Of a stretch of 64,000 nt of DNA, positions 53,957-62,256 are shown in pieces (positions within the stretch are counted from its first letter, which is position 1; each line of letters begins with the position of its first letter). Position numbers and translations under genes: made by a program. The notes beneath the pieces were generated by a model. The model did not search any database. It saw only the letters and a program-made list of their open reading frames with translations, and had not been told where the DNA came from. Origin of the DNA: Schleiferia thermophila (GTDB taxonomy: Bacteria; Bacteroidota; Bacteroidia; Flavobacteriales; Schleiferiaceae); the NCBI RefSeq assembly GCF_003337435.1, contig NZ_QPJS01000001.1:264513-328512 (forward strand), given 5' to 3'.

Positions 53957-54700
53957 CTACCAACGGCCACCGGCACCTCCCCCGCCAAATCCTCCACCGC
54001 CGAATCCACCCCAGCCGCCCGCGCTGCCTCCCCAGCCGGAGAAACCACCGCCTCTGCTCACCGGCGGAAAAATCACAGGCCCTCCGCCTTTCAGCCCTCC
54101 ACCTTTTCTTGGTGTACGCGTCATAATAAACAATATGACAAAAACAATCAGAACAATAAGCCACATTGGTATCTCCTCACCTCTCTGACCTTTGACTTTT
54201 GGAAAATTTTCTTCAGCTCCTCTGCTTTTGATAGCCTGTATGGCCAACCTAAGCCCTTCGTAATATCGACCTTGCCTGAAATATGGTTTCATAATTTCCT
54301 CCACGATGCGCTTGGCAATGGCATCGGGCAGAAACCCTTCTGCACCATACCCCGTTTGGATGAAAATGGCTCTGTCTTCCAGAGCGATATAGATCAGTAC
54401 ACCATTGTTGGATTCCTTTGATCCTACCCCCCAACCCCTCGCGATGGCCAATGACCTGTCAAACTCACTCTCACCCCCCAAGGTAGGCTCTATACACACA
54501 GCTATCTGAATACCAGTGCTGTCCTCAAAAGCGATGAGCTCCTGGTTGAGTTTTTTTGCTTCTACAGGCGCTAGAAAAGCTCCCGTATAATCATTGACCG
54601 GTGCCCTGTAAGTAGGAATCGGCCTGCTCTCGGTGCGGGCCGGCAGCCATGTCAGACCAAAAACAGAAAGAACAAGTGAAACCAGCCAGTTTTTAATCAT
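53957..54700 (-). CDS. TPM-domain membrane protein with glycine-rich tail (YgcG-like)
   Basis: The start at 54700 gives MIKNWLVSLVLSVFGLTWLPA, a signal peptide, and 247 residues; the longer frame overlaps the upstream gene. The TPM domain spans about 30-165 (VNDYTGAFLAPVEAKKLNQEL; GVGSKESNNGVLIYIALEDRAIFIQTGYG; YFRQGRYYEGL). One membrane helix follows (MWLIVLIVFVILFIMTR), then a tail rich in Gly, Trp and Phe ending GGGAGGRW, typical of this family. TPM proteins accompany LemA; roles in photosystem repair (plants) or phosphatase-like activity are known only for distant relatives. It overlaps the next upstream gene by 8 bp. Confidence 0.92.
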   Translation of the reverse strand: MIKNWLVSLVLSVFGLTWLPARTESRPIPTYRAPVNDYTGAFLAPVEAKKLNQELIAFEDSTGIQIAVCIEPTLGGESEFDRSLAIARGWGVGSKESNNGVLIYIALEDRAIFIQTGYGAEGFLPDAIAKRIVEEIMKPYFRQGRYYEGLRLAIQAIKSRGAEENFPKVKGQRGEEIPMWLIVLIVFVILFIMTRTPRKGGGLKGGGPVIFPPVSRGGGFSGWGGSAGGWGGFGGGGFGGGGAGGRW

Positions 54701-55127
54701 ACGAAATGTGATTTGGCAACTGGTTTTTGCTAGCAGGCCGCCCCGGGAAAAACATGGCCAGCGATTCTCCAGCCTGTTTGATGCCCGCAATCAGCCCATC
54801 AGCAAAACGCCCCTTTTTAAACTCCTGGACCATGGCATCGCGGGTAGCATCCCAGAAGTCTTGACCTACCAACTTGTTGATACCTTCATCACCGATGATG
54901 GCAAATTCCTTTTTCACCGGACAGATGTAAATCAGTACTCCATTCCGTTCCTCCGTATTGTCCATTCCAAGCTCTGCAAACTTATCCACAGCTGCCATCA
55001 GCACATCGTCGTAGTCCGACTTATGGGTAATGTGGATGCGAATCTCTCCTCGACAGACCTTCTCTGCTTCAACTATGGCTTGCTCGATTCGCTGAACTTC
55101 CTGCTCGGTCAGAAATTCCCTTTCCAT
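54693..55127 (-). CDS. Cytoplasmic TPM-domain protein
   Basis: The 144-residue protein is a second TPM domain without signal or membrane helix. It has EIRIHITHKSDYDDV, FAELGMDNTEERNGVLIYICPVKKEFAIIGDEGIN and FKKGRFADGLIAGIKQAGESL. Its core TERNGVLIYI aligns with the SNNGVLIYI of the next gene's TPM domain, so the two are paralogues. It sits 9 bp after LemA and overlaps the membrane TPM gene by 8 bp, forming the LemA-TPM-TPM operon common in Bacteroidota. Molecular role unknown. Confidence 0.9.
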   Translation of the reverse strand: MEREFLTEQEVQRIEQAIVEAEKVCRGEIRIHITHKSDYDDVLMAAVDKFAELGMDNTEERNGVLIYICPVKKEFAIIGDEGINKLVGQDFWDATRDAMVQEFKKGRFADGLIAGIKQAGESLAMFFPGRPASKNQLPNHISYD

Positions 55128-55136
55128 AAGGATCTT

Positions 55137-55736
55137 TTATTTGAAATCAAATTGAACCTCCGGGGCTTTCTCTGCTCCTGCCTCGCTTTTAAACATAGCT
55201 TTAGGTTCAAATCCAAATACTGAAGCCCAGAATCTGCCGGGAAATCTCTTAACCGCTTTGTTGTATACGGCTACTACGTCGTTGAAGTCTCTTCGGGCTG
55301 TGGCGATTCTGTTTTCAGTGCCCTCCAGCTGGGCTTGTAGCTCCAGAAAGTTTTGGTTGGCCTTCAGCTCAGGGTACCGCTCCACCACCACCAGCAGTCT
55401 GCTCAAAGCTGACCTCATTTGGTCCTGAGCAGCCTGAAATTCGGCTAGTTTCTCTTCTGTCAATTCATTGGCATTGAGCTGGATAGATCCTACTCTTGCT
55501 CTTGCTTCAGTGATCTCGGTGAGGGTGCTTCTTTCAAAGTCTGCTGCTCCCTGTACAGTTTTTACCAGATTGCCGATCAGGTCCAGCCTTCTCTGGTATT
55601 GCGTCTGCACATTGGCCCAGGCTTTTTCTGCGTTTTCATTAAATTCCACAAACTGATTGTAGGTGTTGCAGCCATTGAAACCAACCAATGCAAGCAAACC
55701 TGCTATCACCAATAAAATAAGATTTCCCTTTTTCAT
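55137..55736 (-). CDS. lemA: LemA family protein
   Basis: The 199-residue protein has an N-terminal membrane helix or lipoprotein signal (LILLVIAGLLALVGFNGCNTYN); Cys23 is in a loose lipobox. The long LemA helical bundle follows: NENAEKAWANVQTQYQRRLDLIGNLV, then RYPELKANQNFLELQAQLEGTENRIATARRDFND, the family's strongest signature. LemA proteins are common, largely uncharacterised and typically partnered with TPM proteins, as here. It is the first gene of the three-gene operon. Confidence 0.95.
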   Translation of the reverse strand: MKKGNLILLVIAGLLALVGFNGCNTYNQFVEFNENAEKAWANVQTQYQRRLDLIGNLVKTVQGAADFERSTLTEITEARARVGSIQLNANELTEEKLAEFQAAQDQMRSALSRLLVVVERYPELKANQNFLELQAQLEGTENRIATARRDFNDVVAVYNKAVKRFPGRFWASVFGFEPKAMFKSEAGAEKAPEVQFDFK

Positions 55737-55865
55737 CTTTTAAATTTTCACGCGAATGTATGCTCAAAAGAACTTTTGCCTGAAGTATTGTTCAGAGTTT
55801 TATTTAAAAGGATTGACACTGAAAGGCCGATAGCCGGGCAGAAGTTTATCCCTCTGTAGCATTCG

Positions 55866-57167
55866 CTACAATGGGGTCTCCCCGGAGCTGTACAAAGGTT
55901 CATCATCTCCTGGTAGTGTATTCATTGGTATTGGCCGGATGTTGTGCGCATGCTTCTGCAGCCATTCTCTTATAAATCCTCTGATGACAGCATCTTCTGG
56001 TATGGGCGAGAGGGTTTTTTTAAATGCTTCGAATCGGACGAGTTCGTGGTGGAGTCGGTAGTAACCATAGCCCACAGCGGTGTAGTTTTCGATCAGTATC
56101 ACGGCTGTCTCATCCAGAGATCGCCCGCTGAGTTGTATCAGCATGTCTTTTCGTTCATACACCAATTGTTTCACCCGATCGATGGCTTCTTCGGTATGGT
56201 CGGGAAGGGGCTGATCGAGGAGTTTTTTCATGCACTGAACGGCCTGATGTCTCATCTCTAAACTTATCAGAGATGCTTGGGGAGGTGATTTCTGTCGGAC
56301 CAGCCCATACCTCCCCCCGGAAAATACTATATGCCATTCAGGAAGCCAGTGGTATGCGTAGGTTGCAGGCAGCGAAAAGTTCCGGGATTCGACGTACAGT
56401 TTGATTTTTGAAATCAAGTCATTGCCGGTGAGTTCCGTCTGCAAGTCTGCGATGCTGGAGCTGAGTGTATCGTCTAGCAAGAAGAGCTGATGCAGCTCGG
56501 CAAAGAGATTTTTTGAAAATCCGGTCTTCAGTATCTTACCTTGCTGGTCTCTCAGATAGTAAACACCCGGCTTTGGCTGCACCAGGTCGAGCAAACGGTT
56601 CAGCTTGCCAGAAGCAGGGTGTTTTTCCAGATTCGTGCTGCCCGGGCTGGCCAAAGTGAGAATTTCCTTTTTCTGGTCTTTTTCCAGCAGTATTTTGAAC
56701 AGCTCCAGGGTCACCCGTGCATCACCAGCTGCCCTGTGCCGCTGAGGATTGTAAATGTTTAATTCACGACACACGTTCTCAAGACCATAGGATTTTAATC
56801 CAGGAATCAGCTTCTGTGTCAGTGGTATGGTATCAAGTGTCTTTCGATTGAACTCATAGCCTAAAGCTGCAAATTCCTGCACCAACATCCGGTAATCAAA
56901 CCCGACATTATGACCTACCATGATGGCATCTTCCGTGATTTGAACAATGCGCTTGGCCAATTCGTAAAATTTCGGTGCCCTGCGCAGCATGTTGGGCGTA
57001 ATACCGGTCAATTTCTGCACATAGGGCTGAATGTATCCGCTGCAGTGGACCAGGCTGATGAGTTGGTCTACAACCTGCTGTCCGTCAAAGCGAAATATGG
57101 CTATTTCGATGATTTTTTCCTTTCCGGGTTTTCCTCCTGAGCTTTCGATATCGATAATTGCATACAT
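55866..57167 (-). CDS. DnaQ-type 3'-5' exonuclease with GIY-YIG-like domain
   Basis: The start at 57167 (MYAIIDIESSGG) is chosen because the exonuclease strand starts there; it gives 433 residues. The DEDDh residues are visible: Asp6 and Glu8 (IIDIES), Asp in GHNVGFDYRM, and His/Asp in HRAAGDARVT. From about 200, KPGVYYLRDQQGKILKTGFSKNL resembles the UvrC GIY-YIG domain, but the second YIG tyrosine and the usual Arg are replaced (KTGFS), so the nuclease centre may be inactive. The 150-residue C-terminal part is unrecognised. Proofreading or repair function is inferred; this fused architecture also occurs in other Bacteroidota. Confidence 0.88.
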   Translation of the reverse strand: MYAIIDIESSGGKPGKEKIIEIAIFRFDGQQVVDQLISLVHCSGYIQPYVQKLTGITPNMLRRAPKFYELAKRIVQITEDAIMVGHNVGFDYRMLVQEFAALGYEFNRKTLDTIPLTQKLIPGLKSYGLENVCRELNIYNPQRHRAAGDARVTLELFKILLEKDQKKEILTLASPGSTNLEKHPASGKLNRLLDLVQPKPGVYYLRDQQGKILKTGFSKNLFAELHQLFLLDDTLSSSIADLQTELTGNDLISKIKLYVESRNFSLPATYAYHWLPEWHIVFSGGRYGLVRQKSPPQASLISLEMRHQAVQCMKKLLDQPLPDHTEEAIDRVKQLVYERKDMLIQLSGRSLDETAVILIENYTAVGYGYYRLHHELVRFEAFKKTLSPIPEDAVIRGFIREWLQKHAHNIRPIPMNTLPGDDEPLYSSGETPL

Positions 57168-57255
57168 GAGCACAAAGTAACTCTTCCGACACAAGCTTCC
57201 TGGTTGAATTTTCCTAAAAAAACAGGGTTAGGTCTATTTTATGTGTTACTTTTCA

Positions 57256-57263
57256 TACCCTTG
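57256..57263 (+). promoter_or_regulatory. Weak -7 box of the sugar nucleotidyltransferase operon
   Basis: TACCCTTG differs from TAnnTTTG at one position and lies 47 bases before the ATG at 57311. TACTTTTC just upstream (57247-57254) is an alternative. Confidence 0.3.
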
Positions 57264-57310
57264 CCCGTAAATTCGCCCTTAGTTTCAATTAACCAAGAGC
57301 ATTCAGAATT

Positions 57311-58315
57311 ATGAAAGTAATTGTTCCAATGGCAGGTAGGGGCACCCGACTGCGTCCGCATACACTTACCACACCCAAACCATTAATTCCGATAGCCGGA
57401 AAACCGGTGGTCCAACGGCTGATGGAAGACATTGTAAAAATTTGTGGTCAGAAAGTAGAAGAAATTGCCTATGTAATCGGAGATTTTGGCAAGGAAACTG
57501 AGCAAATGCTGATAGAAGTCGCCCAAAGGCTTGGAGCCAAAGGCACCATTTATTATCAGGATCAGCCGCTGGGCACTGCTCATGCCATACTTTGTGCAGG
57601 TCCATCACTCACCGGACCTGTAGTCATTGCCTTTGCAGACACACTTTTCAGAGCTGATTTTACTCTCGACAGCAGCCTCGACGGGGTGATCTGGACCAAA
57701 AAAGTGGACAATCCCAGACAATTTGGCGTGGTGAAAAAAGATGAAAACGGCTTTATCACCGACTTTGTCGAAAAACCCGAGCATTTCGTTTCCGATGAAG
57801 CCATAATCGGCATCTACTTCTTCAAAGACGGGGAATACCTCAAAAGCGAACTGCAATATCTGATTGACCACAATATCAAAGAAAAAGGGGAGTATCAGCT
57901 CACCAATGCAATGGAAAACATGAAAAACAAAGGCAGTAAATTCAAAACAGGAGCTGTAGATGAATGGATGGACTGCGGCAATAAACAAGTAGTCCTTGAA
58001 ACCAACATGAAAATACTCGAATTTGTAAAAAATGACGAACAACTCATTCACCCGAACGCACACATCGAAAATTCTGAAATTACAGAACCTTGTTTTATTG
58101 GCAATGGTGCCCGCATTGTCAATTCCAAAATTGGCCCCTATGTTTCCGTTGGAGAAAATTCAACCATACAAAATGCACAGCTCACACAGACCATAATTGG
58201 CCGGGATACCGTTATCAAAAATGTCGGGTTGACTCAATCCATGATCGGAAATCACGTATATTTCGATGGAAATTTTAAAGAAGTCAGCATTGGCGACTAC
58301 AGCAGATTGGAATAA
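57311..58315 (+). CDS. Sugar-phosphate nucleotidyltransferase (NDP-sugar pyrophosphorylase)
   Basis: The 334-residue enzyme has a nucleotide-binding N-terminus MAGRGTRLRPHTLTTPKPLIPIAGKP (residues 7-32; broken here only by its own signature G-x-G-T-R...PKP), TAHAILCA, and the Asp in VIAFADT that binds metal. The C-terminal third (about 250-330) is a left-handed beta-helix of hexapeptide repeats (IVNSKIGPYVSVGENSTI). The fold makes NDP-glucose, dTDP-glucose, GDP-mannose or similar; the base and sugar cannot be settled. It begins a four-gene run with TPR, DUF4292 and EnvC-like genes. Confidence 0.9.
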   Translation: MKVIVPMAGRGTRLRPHTLTTPKPLIPIAGKPVVQRLMEDIVKICGQKVEEIAYVIGDFGKETEQMLIEVAQRLGAKGTIYYQDQPLGTAHAILCAGPSLTGPVVIAFADTLFRADFTLDSSLDGVIWTKKVDNPRQFGVVKKDENGFITDFVEKPEHFVSDEAIIGIYFFKDGEYLKSELQYLIDHNIKEKGEYQLTNAMENMKNKGSKFKTGAVDEWMDCGNKQVVLETNMKILEFVKNDEQLIHPNAHIENSEITEPCFIGNGARIVNSKIGPYVSVGENSTIQNAQLTQTIIGRDTVIKNVGLTQSMIGNHVYFDGNFKEVSIGDYSRLE

Positions 58316-58318
58316 ACC

Positions 58319-60049
58319 ATGCAGTATAGACCAATAAAAAAAATATCAATCGCATTCTTAATTCTAGGATGGGCAGCTGCCATCCTCTCCGTAGCGCAGC
58401 CAGAAGAAGGTACTGATCTGGCTGCAGCTCACTCAGCCTCATTGCCATTTGACAACAATTTTTTTGAAGGCAATCGAGCATACGCCATTAACAACTATCT
58501 GGAAGCCATACCTTTTCTGAAAAATTGTTTGAATTTTCGACCAGACGAACATTCCGTGCACCACATTTTATCCAAAATTTACAAAGAACTTGGTCGAGCC
58601 GAAGAGGCCTTTTTCCATGCCGGAGAAGCAGTCAGGCTAAATCCTCAGAATTACTGGTACTACGTAGCACAATCTGAAATTTACAGAAAATTCAATTACT
58701 ACAAACAAGCAGCTGACGCACTGATGGAAGCCTCCAGGCTGGTACCAAGCGGTGCGAAAGGACTTCAACTGGAAGCCGCAGACCTCTACATCGAGGCAAT
58801 GGAATACAAGCTTGCCTTAAAAATTCTGGACCAACTGGAAAAAAAAGCAGGCTTGCAAGACGATATCATTCGCCGGAAATACAACATCCTTATCAAATTA
58901 GGTAAAACAAAACAAGCCGAAAAATTACTAGAAAAGCTTCGCAATACCAACAATACCTCAGACCTCATCAATGGAGCATTGCTCAACCACTACAAATACT
59001 TCAGAAAAGACGCAAAGCGCGAAAAACTTCTCAAAGATTGGCTGCGAATTGCTCCGGAAAATGGGGAAGTGATGGTCGAACTTGCCAACCTGTACCTCGA
59101 AAAAAACCGAAAAGATCAAGCGCTGCATCAATTTAAAAAGGCAATGACCCAATCCGATCTCGATGGGCGTCGGAGTGTAGAAATACTGCTGTTTTTAGTT
59201 CAGAAATTCAGTGAGATCCCATTTGATGAGACAAAAAAACTGGCTGAAAATGTGGCCAGCCACCACCCCTATTCACCAGAGGCACAAGCCATGTTGGGTG
59301 ATCTTCTGGCCAGGGAAGGAAACATTGATCAGGCCATAGAAGCCTATAAAAAAACACTCAGCAATGGCGGCAGAAAAGAAACGGTGTATCAAAACCTTTT
59401 GCTTCTGCTTAATGATAAAAAGAGGTTTGATGAAATACTTGATTTTGGTACTGAGGCCATCGCAAACTTTCAAGATAATCCACTTTTTTATGTTCTCACG
59501 GCCATGGCGGCCTTTCAGATAGCGGATTACCAAAAAGCAGTTGAACTTGCAAAGTCCGGCCTGCCATTCAGCGTAGGTAACAAACAGGTAAAGTTTCAGT
59601 TGCATTACCTATTGGCCGAAAGCAATCATCACTTGTCCAATCACCACGCGAGCGATGACCACTTCGAAAAAGCCCTTAACATCGATCCCAACAACATTTC
59701 AGCTCTCAATAATTATGCTTACTACCTTGCCGAGCGGGAGCAAAATCTCGATAAAGCACTTGTGCTCATCACCCGTGCGGGGTCTATAGCCAATGATCAC
59801 CCCTCAGTACTCGATACTTGGGCTTGGGTATTGTACAAAAGAGGAGAATATGAAGAGGCACTTGTCAAAATAAAAAAAGCCATCGAAATTGATGGTGGCA
59901 AAAGCGCCATATTACTCGAACACTACGGAGATATACTCTTCACACTTGGCAAAGCCAATGAAGCAATAGTCGCATGGCATCAAGCACTTGCCATTGACAA
60001 GGAGAATAGCAAACTTTTGAGCAAAATCAATAATCATTCACTCCGTTGA
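58319..60049 (+). CDS. Exported TPR-repeat protein
   Basis: The 576-residue protein has an N-terminal hydrophobic segment (ISIAFLILGWAAAILSVAQ), then at least ten TPR-like helix pairs. Clear units are FFEGNRAYAINNYLEAIPFLKNCL, HHILSKIYKELGRAEEAFFHAGEAV and NYAYYLAEREQNLDKAL with DTWAWVLYKRGEYEEAL near the C-terminus. TPR superhelices bind other proteins; in Bacteroidota this gene usually precedes DUF4292 and an EnvC-like gene. It starts 3 bp after the nucleotidyltransferase stop and overlaps the next gene by 4 bp. Confidence 0.92.
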   Translation: MQYRPIKKISIAFLILGWAAAILSVAQPEEGTDLAAAHSASLPFDNNFFEGNRAYAINNYLEAIPFLKNCLNFRPDEHSVHHILSKIYKELGRAEEAFFHAGEAVRLNPQNYWYYVAQSEIYRKFNYYKQAADALMEASRLVPSGAKGLQLEAADLYIEAMEYKLALKILDQLEKKAGLQDDIIRRKYNILIKLGKTKQAEKLLEKLRNTNNTSDLINGALLNHYKYFRKDAKREKLLKDWLRIAPENGEVMVELANLYLEKNRKDQALHQFKKAMTQSDLDGRRSVEILLFLVQKFSEIPFDETKKLAENVASHHPYSPEAQAMLGDLLAREGNIDQAIEAYKKTLSNGGRKETVYQNLLLLLNDKKRFDEILDFGTEAIANFQDNPLFYVLTAMAAFQIADYQKAVELAKSGLPFSVGNKQVKFQLHYLLAESNHHLSNHHASDDHFEKALNIDPNNISALNNYAYYLAEREQNLDKALVLITRAGSIANDHPSVLDTWAWVLYKRGEYEEALVKIKKAIEIDGGKSAILLEHYGDILFTLGKANEAIVAWHQALAIDKENSKLLSKINNHSLR

Positions 60050-60813
60050 ACCAAAAAACTGTATTGATTGCAATAGCATTGTTGGCAGTTTCCTGCAAAG
60101 GAAAAAAAACCACCACCAGAGGACCTGCCGAGTTGCCGGCTCCTTCTATAGCCGAAAGCATCCTTTCCAAAATACCTTCCTATCCATATCTCACCCTTAA
60201 AGGAAAAGGAACCTACAGAGATCAATCCGCCAACCAAAATTTTCGTTTTGACATACGAATTCAAAATGAAGACCGAATACTGGCTGAAGTCTCCGACCCA
60301 ATCCTTGGACTCAGAGTAGCCAGATTGTATGCCGATGGAGATACCTTTCTCTTTATCAATCGCATGGAAAAAACCTATATTGCCGGAAACAGCACAGACA
60401 TCAGCAGGCTTGCAGGCATCGAAATTCGCACCGATGATCTGATACGATTGGTCAAAGCATTGCCCGTCCGCTGGAATGCCCATTGGAAGCCAGAGACAGA
60501 AGGTCACGAGCTCATTCACCTCTACAGCATAATCCCAATCGATCAGACCGACCACCTCAACGGAGAACTTTTCATATCGGGTTTTGATTTTAAAATCCGA
60601 AAACAAATTTTGTCAGGAAATCCATACTGGCTGATGGCAGCCTATGATTACACCAGCCAATCCGAAACAATCGCACCCCGGATGATCACTTTCACATTGA
60701 AAGCCAAAGGCATCGAAAACCATCTCATACTTTCAAACGACCGGGTAAGCAGCGAATACTTTGAAATCAAAATTCCTGAAATACCCAATGGATATACTCC
60801 GGTGCGTTGGTAA
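60046..60813 (+). CDS. DUF4292 lipoprotein
   Basis: The 255-residue protein starts with TTG at 60046, overlapping the TPR stop as TTGA in the same way ATGA couplings do. No ATG is available before the signal peptide (TVLIAIALLAVSC), so TTG decides the start. The lipobox LAVSC gives a lipidated Cys17. The mature part is the DUF4292 fold, a LolA/LolB-like beta sheet: YLTLKGKGTYRD, RFDIRIQNEDRILAEV, LYADGDTFLFINRMEKTY. It is likely an outer-membrane or periplasmic lipoprotein handling lipid or lipoprotein. It overlaps the EnvC-like gene by 26 bp. Confidence 0.9.
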   Translation: MNQKTVLIAIALLAVSCKGKKTTTRGPAELPAPSIAESILSKIPSYPYLTLKGKGTYRDQSANQNFRFDIRIQNEDRILAEVSDPILGLRVARLYADGDTFLFINRMEKTYIAGNSTDISRLAGIEIRTDDLIRLVKALPVRWNAHWKPETEGHELIHLYSIIPIDQTDHLNGELFISGFDFKIRKQILSGNPYWLMAAYDYTSQSETIAPRMITFTLKAKGIENHLILSNDRVSSEYFEIKIPEIPNGYTPVRW

Positions 60814-62194
60814 AGTGGCATGCATCCTGGCCCTATCGGTAGGAGCTCTTTGTGCCCAGAGCATATCCCAAAAAGAAAAATTGCAACAACAACGAGCTAA
60901 GCTGCTCGATGAAATAAAACTTGCCAATTTTCTGCTACAGGAAAACAAAGCCAATCAGGCAAACAGTCTGACCATAATCGAAACGCTTTCCCAAAAAATA
61001 AAAATCCGTGAACAACTGATTGATAATCTCGAAGCTGAGCTTCAATTTATCCAGCAAGACATAGAACAATCAACACGCGAAATCCTGGAACTGGAAAAAG
61101 AAGTTCAGACTCAGCGAGACAACTATGCTGAAATGATACGCCGGGCCTACAACAGCCGCAGTCGACATGCCCGTCTTATGTTTATCCTGTCAAGTCAGAA
61201 CGCCTACCAGGCCATCAGGCGGATGCAATACTTGCGTCAGTTGGCCAATGCCAGAAGGAGGCAGATCCATCTGACCATCGAAAAGGAAAAATTGCTGCAG
61301 GAGCAAATCGCCCGACTTCAAGCCCGAAAAAACAGCCAGCAAAAACTGCTCGCCAGTCAGGTAGATGAACGCAACCAACTGTCCGCGGAAAAAAAAATGC
61401 TGGAGGAACTGGTGAGAACCCTTAATATTCAAAACCGTCAGCTGGAACGCCAGATCGCTGAAAAGCAGAAGCAAAGCAAAGATCTGGAACGCGAGATTCA
61501 GCGCCTGATAGCCCTCGAAATCAGGCGTGCCCGTGAAGCAGCAGAACGCAAGGCTTTAGAAGAGCGGGCTGCCTCAGAAGGCCTTGTAAAAGGAAAAGAT
61601 TACACAGCACGAACGCCCAACACTGAGCTCGAGAAGCTCATCGCCAGAAAAAGAGCTCAAAACGATGCTGCAAGACGAGCAGCCACGGCTTCAGCACCTG
61701 CAAGCCGACCAGAGGCACCTGCGGCTTCGACAGGTCCTGTAGCCGATGCTCTGAAATCTACACCTGAAGCCCGTCAGTTAGCGGCTAATTTCGCTGCCAA
61801 CAGAGCCAGGCTTCCCTGGCCTGTGGATAGAGGCATAGTGGTACAGCGATATGGAAAGCAGCAGCACGAAGTAGCGAAGTATGTGGTGGTCGAAAATCCG
61901 GGAATCAACATTGCCACAGAAAAAGGGTCAAAGGCCAAAGCTGTGTTTGACGGGGAAGTTACCGGAGTGCTGCAATTGCCTGATGGCTCAATGGCAGTAT
62001 TGCTAAAACACGGAAATTTCTTTACCGTCTATGCCAATCTAATCAATGTACTGGTAAAGAGCGGGGACAAGATAAAAAACAGGCAAGAGCTGGGTACGGT
62101 GTTTACCGACTTTAAAGAAGGAAAGACGATTTTACACTTTGAAGTCTGGGAGGAGTCAAGACACATGGACCCCATGCTGTGGCTTCAGAAGTAG
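60788..62194 (+). CDS. EnvC-like murein hydrolase activator with degenerate LytM/M23 domain
   Basis: The ATG at 60788 is preferred over the TTG at 60761, because MDILRCVGKVACILALSVGALCA is a signal peptide; it gives 468 residues. A long coiled coil spans about 25-250 (repeated KLQQQRAKLLDE, LEAELQFIQQDIEQ). An Ala/Pro-rich linker follows, then the LytM domain from ~345. Zinc ligands are missing: the HxxxD site reads NPGINI, and the second motif is LHFEV instead of HLHxE. EnvC-type proteins have lost peptidase activity and instead activate amidases that split daughter cells. It overlaps DUF4292 by 26 bp. Confidence 0.9.
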   Translation: MDILRCVGKVACILALSVGALCAQSISQKEKLQQQRAKLLDEIKLANFLLQENKANQANSLTIIETLSQKIKIREQLIDNLEAELQFIQQDIEQSTREILELEKEVQTQRDNYAEMIRRAYNSRSRHARLMFILSSQNAYQAIRRMQYLRQLANARRRQIHLTIEKEKLLQEQIARLQARKNSQQKLLASQVDERNQLSAEKKMLEELVRTLNIQNRQLERQIAEKQKQSKDLEREIQRLIALEIRRAREAAERKALEERAASEGLVKGKDYTARTPNTELEKLIARKRAQNDAARRAATASAPASRPEAPAASTGPVADALKSTPEARQLAANFAANRARLPWPVDRGIVVQRYGKQQHEVAKYVVVENPGINIATEKGSKAKAVFDGEVTGVLQLPDGSMAVLLKHGNFFTVYANLINVLVKSGDKIKNRQELGTVFTDFKEGKTILHFEVWEESRHMDPMLWLQK

Positions 62195-62227
62195 CAAGAG
62201 TTTAAGAGAACCTTGGTTTTGAAATCA

Positions 62228-62235
62228 TACATTTG
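62228..62235 (+). promoter_or_regulatory. -7 box of the ftsK gene
   Basis: TACATTTG matches TAnnTTTG and lies 21 bases before the ATG at 62257, within the 62 bp between the EnvC-like gene and ftsK. Confidence 0.5.
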
Positions 62236-62256
62236 CACTTTCCGTAAAAATCCCTG

